A DNA stretch of 64,000 bases from Sander lucioperca (lineage: Eukaryota > Chordata > Actinopteri > Perciformes > Percidae): contig NC_050174.1 in assembly GCF_008315115.2 (NCBI RefSeq), positions 34,611,090 to 34,675,089 of the forward strand, read 5' to 3'. The notes under the pieces were generated by a model. The model saw only the letters and a list, made by a program, of their open reading frames with translations. It ran no database searches and was not told where the DNA came from. Made by a program: the position numbers and the translations under genes. The stretch's first letter is position 1; every line of letters starts with the position of its first letter. Shown here piece by piece: positions 59,040 through 64,000 of the stretch.

Positions 59040-60198
59040 GACTCCTGACATGACATATTTTAGACACATTCTGTTGTTTCTTTGCTTATCTCCCCCCCAA
59101 TGCTTTGCTGCTGTAATTTCTGACACACAAGCCCAGATGACTATTCTGAGAGCGTTTGCGTTCTCTTGGGGGGATTTAGCGGTTTGGATGGTGAATAAAT
59201 GAGCTGGATCTAGTTCCATCTCTCTTTCCTTCTCTTATTAGACTGGACCAGAGTCAGGTTTAACAACTCACTCGGATTATTTTCTGATCAGGCATCAGAC
59301 ACAAACATACTGAGTCACAAACTTGCCTGGAAACAACAAAACACATCTCTTTTTTCTGGTGAGCCCAAACAGACATTGTGAAGATAAAAACACGTATTGA
59401 TGGAGCTTTGGATCTCAGAGGCCGCGTCTGTTTTAGTTTTCAATCTGAAGAAATGTTCCAAAACAATTTAGTCTCTCACAGAAAGATACAGTATGCCGCC
59501 AGTCACATGCAGTTTATATCTCAGCAGTGCTGAGTTATTATACTCGCAACAATGTGACTGTCTCAGCTCTGTGAATAACTGACTGGATGACAAATGCAAC
59601 TAATGCACTGTCTGCTTGAAGAGCCATTCGCGTATCCAAAGCATGACACAATCTGATGTGAAAGTATGGCAAAATCACACTGCAGCCAGTTGTGTTGTTA
59701 TTTTACAAGTGCACCCCGACAAAGGGAATGCACAATCTGAAGTTTTTATGGGTGTTCTTTTACTGAGCTATAGACCGACTTGAGTAAGTAGCTCTCTCTT
59801 TCTCCTTATTCTTTCTCTGTACTTTTTTTTTTCTAACACAGCCCAAGAGAAATACCAGTTCTCCACTTGTGTGCACTTCGCTCCCACAGCAAACAGGAGA
59901 ACAAAATATTAAAAGAGAAAACAATAAGCTCCTGAGAAAAGCAGCCAGCCAGAGTGTAACATGTGCATTTATGTTAAACTTATAATCCAATTAACAAGTA
60001 CAAAAAAAAACAGCGATCACTCTATTATGGGAATGCAGAAAGGAGAGAGGTGCCATGTTCCGAAAACTGCTCATGTGGAAAAAATGCAAATGGCGTGAAA
60101 TGAGTGTGTCTGCTAATGTGTTTGTGTAAAGCCCAACACTGTGGCTCTAGACCGCAGCCCTAACGACTCTCTCTTTCTCTCTCTCTCTCTCTCTACAG
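59040..60198. other. Intron end before the TTC28 exon
   Basis: Unique sequence without mobile-element ends. The last 30 bases before the exon are a CT dinucleotide run (about 60168-60194) that doubles as the polypyrimidine tract, followed by ACAG at the acceptor. Confidence 0.7.
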
Positions 60199-60346
60199 GC
60201 ATACTTCCGACAGGGTGTTGCCCTTCAGTACCTTGGCCGCCATGCCGACGCACTGGCCGCCTTCGCCTCCGGCCTGGCCCAAGACCCCAAGAGCCTGCAG
60301 CTGCTGGTGGGCATGGTAGAAGCCGCCATGAAGTCGCCATTACGAG
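60199..60346 (+). CDS. TTC28: TTC28 internal exon (one TPR unit)
   Basis: A 148-bp exon bounded by a CT-rich tract and CAG on the left and GTAAGA on the right, both consensus splice sites. It reads in phase 0: 49 codons plus the first base of a split codon. The translation starts AYFRQGVALQYLGRHADALA and ends VGMVEAAMKSPLR, which I recognise as near identical to vertebrate TTC28 just after its N-terminal TPR segment. The first 30 residues form a complete TPR helix pair with its expected small residues (G6, A8, G13, A18) and DP at 29-30. TTC28 is a very large TPR-repeat scaffold reported at the spindle midzone and midbody, where it binds Aurora B. GC-rich third positions contrast with the surrounding intron. 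The flanking exons are outside the window or not found. Another TPR protein is possible but unlikely given the match in FASGLAQDPKSLQLLVG. Confidence 0.87.
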
Positions 60347-60599
60347 GTAAGACATGTAGTAGCTGAATGGGAATTTTTATTTGTGTTTTGACAGTAGGAC
60401 TGTGCTCTGGAAGTCCTGGAGTTCTCGCGAGAGCACAATTGTAATTTGCTCAGCGAGTCACTCTGGCATTCAGTAATGATGCTCATTAACTATGCCCTTG
60501 TAGCCGAGCTGCACCAATCACATCTGTGTATCTGATATAGGCAGGCCAGAGGCGAGCTAAACAGATGACGACAGCACTGTCATTAGTAAACATTGCAAG

Positions 60600-61028
60600 A
60601 TGGCTACGGATGAACACCAGTTGTTTGAAACGGCTTTGGCCGCTACAATGAACGAGTTAGACTTGGCTTTTTATCTAAAAGAGGAACAGAAGACGGCGCT
60701 CCAATCGTTCCTTTGCAAGAAGGATGTTTTTGCTGTTTTGCCGACCGGATACGGCACGAGTTTAATCTACCAGTTAGCTCCTCTGGTAGCTAAGAGTTTA
60801 ATCTACCAGTTAGCTCCTCTGGTAGCTAAGAGTTTAATCTACCGGTTAGCTCCTCTGGTAGCTAAGAGTTTAATCTACCAGTTAGCTCCTCTGGTAGCTA
60901 AGAGTTTAATCTACCAGTTAGCTCCTCTGGTAGCTAAGAGTTTAATCTACCAGTTAGCTCTGCTGGTAGCTAAGAGTTTAATCTACCAGTTAGCTCCTCT
61001 GGTAGCTAAGAGTTTAATCTACCAGTGA
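60600..61028 (+). pseudogene. RecQ-like helicase N-terminal fragment running into tandem repeat
   Basis: A 142-codon frame starts MATDEHQLFE. Residues 26-58 match RecQ motif 0 plus motif I: LKEEQKTALQSFL, KKDVFAVLPTGYG, then SLIYQLAPL. Motif I normally binds ATP through GKS; here it is G52-T53-S54, so the key lysine is replaced. From residue 54 on the frame is only a 12-residue unit (SLIYQLAPLVAK) repeated until a TGA in the eighth unit. Motifs Ia to VI are missing, so there is no helicase. Active RecQ proteins are 3'-5' DNA helicases; RecQ-like genes dispersed in fish genomes are often repeat-borne, and this one lies in TTC28 intron on the same strand without splice signals. I read it as a relic of a mobile or retroposed copy. 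Confidence 0.75.
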
Positions 61029-61082
61029 GCTCCTCTGGTAGCTAAGAGTTTAATCTACCAGTGAGCTCCTCTGGTAGCTAAG
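60759..61082. repeat. Nine-unit 36-bp tandem array
   Basis: Nine contiguous 36-bp units (AGTTTAATCTACCAGTTAGC onward to GCTAAG) fill exactly 324 bp. Units are nearly identical: unit 3 has CCGG for CCAG, unit 6 has CTGCTGG for CCTCTGG, and units 8 and 9 have GTGAGC for GTTAGC, which creates the stop. The first unit is the continuation of the RecQ-like motif I coding sequence, so the array arose by amplifying coding DNA. Confidence 0.97.
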
Positions 61083-61238
61083 CGTATGGGGCTACGTCAC
61101 CCCGTGTATTGTTGTGATTGGTCGTAGTGTTATCCAATTGCGTGCTTGGTGCTGCCTCTCGAGTTGGGCCATTTTCATTAATCAATGGCAGACCCTTAAT
61201 CTTTCGGATTTGGGTCTGGATTTCCAGGCTAGTTAAAC

Positions 61239-62630
61239 TGCCCAATCTTAGTCAATTAGTCGACTACTCCTTCGTTTTGGTCTGAGTTTGGGTCTGAGAG
61301 TTCTTTAGTTGGTAATTTTTTTATGCTTTTTCATCCTTAATGACTTATTTCCAAGAAACTTGAGTGAGCACATGAGAACATATCTGGTAAACACAGGATT
61401 TAAAGTGGAGCTTTTGCCTGATTCTTTGTGGAGAAACTCAGTTTTACGGACTAAGACCAAAACGACTGATAAGTCGACTAATCGACTCGTTGCGGAATGA
61501 TTTATTTCCAGGAAACGTCTGAGCACATCTCTGGTAAACACATGATTTAAAATGGTGCTTTTGCATGATTCATTTTACAGATCTGTCGATTTTAAATCAA
61601 CTGATTAAAACTGAGGGCGAATAGAGACAAGCGTCCCACACTCAACTTTTTGACGGATTTGAGTGTAGCCTCCGGGTACTCGTAGTGCACAGCATTAGAT
61701 TTGGTGCCTAAATCTAACCAAACTGCGACCCTTTCACAACGTTAGCGACGTGTTTAAAACGGCGACCGTTACCTTCTCTGGTTTAGATATGATGACGTAT
61801 TTCCTGCCACCGCTAGGGGTGCTAATTTATGAAACGCTCCTTTGAGTCATATTGGGGGGGGGGGGGGCAAACGACCGATACCGTGGTATGGTTTGGATGA
61901 CTTTTTTTGTTTTTTGTCGACTAAAGTCATTTTTTTATGCTTTTTCATGCTGAGTGATTTATTTTCCAAGAAACTTATGAGCACATTGTAAACCCAAATA
62001 TATGGAGAATCTCAGTTCCACAGAAGGCAAGTTCTGCATTTACTACACTGAACAAAATTATAAACGCAACACTTTTGTTTTTCCACCAATTTTTCATGAG
62101 CTGAACTCAAAGATCCAAGACTTTTTCTATGTACACAAAAGGCCTATTTTTCTCAAATATTGTTCACCAATCTGTCTAAATCTGTGTTCGTGAGCACTTC
62201 CCTAACCATAACACCAGATACTGTTTTCGGACCCCCTCAATACATTAAAATGCATATTTTAGAGTGGCCTTTTATTGTGGCCAGCCTAAGGCACACCTGT
62301 GCAATAATCATGCTGTCTAATCAGCACCTGTAAGGTGGATGGATTATCTCGGCAAAGGAGAAGTGCTCACTAACCCAGATTTAGACAGATTTGTCAACAA
62401 TATTTGAGAGAAATAAGCCTTTTGAGTACATAGAAAAAGTCTTACATCTTTGAGTTCAGCTCATGAAAAATGGGGGCAAAAACAAAAGTGTTGCGTTTAG
62501 AATTTTGTTTCGGTATATATTGCTACTTTTCTAGTCCAAACAACCACTCAAAGCACACAGATCTGTCGATTAAATCAACTCATCGATCAAGTCGACAAAA
62601 TCATAAGTGCGTTAGTCGAGGACAGCCCTA
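61239..62630 (-). mobile_element. DNA element X, copy 2, with nested insertions
   Basis: The right end TTAGTCGAGGACAGCCCTA is the reverse complement of X copy 1's left end. The left end (TGCCCAATCTTAGTCAATTA) mirrors copy 1's right end. GTCGACTAA words lie at 61258, 61473 and 61917. The interior is broken by the long-TIR element at 62045 and by unrelated sequence with a 14-G run (61854-61867). Confidence 0.65.
62045..62514. mobile_element. Long-TIR element with TA-like target
   Basis: The left end CACTGAACAAAATTATAAAC and the reverse complement of the right end, TACCGAAACAAAATTCTAAA, continue into matching arms well over 100 bp long (ACGCAACACTTTTGTTTT, TTTTTCATGAGCTGAACTCA, CAAATATTG, GAGCACTTC). 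The flanking TA and this very common teleost end sequence suggest a Tc1/mariner-like or ISL2EU-like family; I cannot decide between them. No transposase in this 470-bp copy. Confidence 0.82.
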
Positions 62631-63844
62631 TTTCACAGTGTGTCACTGTCTGTCTGCTTCACCATCTCCACACGTTTTGTCCCACAACTGCCGTCTCTGA
62701 AACAATCCTCGCTCTGTCAGTCAATAAGCGTGTTGGGGGTGACTTTACCTGTCAGTGTTTTTACCCATTCGGCAGGCAGGCAGGCCATCTCTCTATCTGT
62801 CTGTCTTTCCATCTCTGTGACTGACTGTTGGTGTCATGTACTTACCTCCGGACTCTAAGGCCTGACGCCTGCAGCTTCAGCATATCTTATTGTCAGCCGG
62901 GCTGATCACACTCCCAGATAGCTCTTATCTTAATGAGCATCCAACAGTGATGCCATTGTCTGCATCTGGCCCTGTGTAGGCCTTTTTTTCTAAAGCTGAG
63001 TGGATTTATAAGCAGCTCATTCAAGCCAACAGTGTAACTAAAATGTGTTTCTGTTATACATTATTATCTGTCGTATCAGCCAATCTGCAGTGACCTGATT
63101 GTCCATGAGTAATCAGCGTGGGCCGGCCAAATGAGCCTCAAAACAAACCTGGCAACAATTTTACTTCAGATGACCGCTGCGGAGTATTTAATATTCTTCA
63201 GATCTGGATGCCACCGACTGCCAACAAAGACTGAGTCATCCTGCAGTCCTGCTTTGTCATCGTTTTCTTTCCCAAAGTGTGCTGAAAACTGCGCCTGTGA
63301 ATAAATGCGGCCTTGTTCAAGAAATCCAAAAAAACTGTACAATGAGATCCGCAGCTCTGAAGGGCTTTGTTCACTGAGGAATCAGTTTTTTCTTTGATTG
63401 AATGCAGCTTCTCTGAATATGTGTGTGGGGAAAAAAAACTGCAAAGAGAATAAAGAATGGAGAGCCCATCTGAGCGACATTGAGCATATAAGCCTGTCAC
63501 TGGAGCCAAAACAAGAAAAAGGGTTTGGGTGCGAGCCCAGACCTGAGTATTATGGACCAGAATGGGTCCTCTCTGTTGAGAAAAAAACCAACATTTAGCC
63601 CAAGCCATTTAATCTCCTAATTGTTTACCCCATTTCCCACAATGCCAGGCAACCAGCAGAGGACCTAATCCAAGGTGTGTTGAGGAGAGGTAGCTAGGTC
63701 AAAGGATTAAGAGCAATGATCCTCTCAGAGGGGGACGATAATCAGTGTAACGCCAGCAAACAGGGAGGATAATCAGTGTAACTCAAGTCCCCTGATAGAT
63801 GAGAGCTAGGCACCGCGTTCCTGCCAGCCGTGCTTGTCGACCAC
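62631..63844. other. Intronic stretch, no feature recognised
   Basis: Unique sequence. A direct repeat near the right side (AGGGGGACGATAATCAGTGT and AGGGAGGATAATCAGTGTAA, about 63729-63782) is the only internal structure noticed. Confidence 0.5.
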
Positions 63845-64000
63845 TAGGGGTGTAACGGTACATCGATCTGGAGCGATATATCGATTCAATGATCAAGGAT
63901 TACAATATCGTCGATGCAAAGTGAAAATATCAATACATATCACGCGCCTTTATTTAGAAATTCCCACTTTATATCTAGTAACAAAGAGCTCAGTAACAAA
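63845..64000 (+). mobile_element. hAT element terminus, cut by window edge
   Basis: TAGGGGTGTAACGGTACATC is the same terminus as element F. The subterminal sequence differs (GATATATCGATTCAATGATC, ACAATATCGTCGATGCAAAG), so it is another family sharing the hAT end. Only the first 156 bp are in the window. Confidence 0.85.

Larger units (their letters stand above)
1..60198 (+). other. TTC28: Upstream TTC28 intron (inferred), open at left edge
   Basis: No exon-like coding segment could be recognised between the left edge and the acceptor site at 60197-60198, so this stretch is read as one intron, or part of one, of the gene whose exon starts at 60199. It is filled with microsatellites, SINEs and DNA transposons listed separately. 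That it is a single intron is inference: an upstream exon could lie in the N gap or have been missed. Long early introns are usual for vertebrate TTC28. Confidence 0.55.
60347..64000 (+). other. TTC28: Downstream TTC28 intron (inferred), open at right edge
   Basis: It begins GTAAGACATG, a good 5' splice donor. No further exon is seen before the window ends. It carries the RecQ-like relic, element X copy 2 with a nested TIR element, about 1.2 kb of unique sequence (62631-63844), and a hAT terminus. Confidence 0.7.

Noticed and set aside
60113..60355. Frames overlapping the TTC28 exon on both strands
   Set aside because: They cross splice sites or read the wrong strand; the spliced phase-0 reading is the one matching TTC28.
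60759..61082. CRISPR array
   Set aside because: Units are contiguous with no spacers, derive from coding DNA and lie in a vertebrate genome.

Overview
The window looks like intronic DNA of a ray-finned fish, probably a spiny-rayed teleost. It has long CA/GT, GA and CT microsatellites, tRNA-derived SINEs, many small cut-and-paste DNA elements with hAT-, PIF/Harbinger- and TTAA-type target-site duplications (TSDs), and one cleanly spliced, GC-rich vertebrate exon. No bacterial or viral gene organisation is seen.

The only host coding sequence I can support is one 148-bp exon at 60199-60346 on the + strand. It encodes a tetratricopeptide (TPR) unit whose sequence I recognise as TTC28, a large TPR scaffold protein. 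Everything to its left (about 60 kb, with a 200-base N gap) is best read as upstream intron, and everything to its right as the start of the next intron. I could not find the preceding or following TTC28 exon.

Layout: 1-2877 is a nearly pure purine GA tract ending at the gap (2878-3077). 3078-7228 is unique-looking sequence. 7229-8724 is an unusual block of simple sequence: poly-G/purine, CT, CpG-rich GCGA, then a CT array punctuated by TGCCCC. From 8.8 kb to the exon, unique intron alternates with mobile elements. Families, with letters used below: A, a hAT-like MITE with about eleven copies or fragments; B, C and N, Harbinger-like MITEs with TWA target sites; D, I and R, elements at TTAA targets; E, F, V and AA, other hAT elements or remnants, two with transposase fragments; G and X, other DNA elements; J and K, tRNA-derived SINEs; L, an element with a hairpin near its end; M, O, P and Q, other terminal-inverted-repeat (TIR) elements. 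The intron after the exon holds a broken RecQ-like helicase fragment that runs into a 36-bp tandem array, a second X element with a nested TIR element, and the start of another hAT element at the right edge.

The elements are often stacked: C inside X, B inside A, D inside E and G, I inside H, and a long-TIR element inside the second X. In several cases the TSD of the inner element is readable, which gives a relative order of insertion. The observations most worth checking are the RecQ fragment with its in-frame 12-residue repeat, a P2X7-like zinc-binding domain between 300-bp inverted repeats, a Harbinger-like element with mismatched ends, and recurrent tandem amplification inside element copies. 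I see no evidence for a new autonomous biological system.
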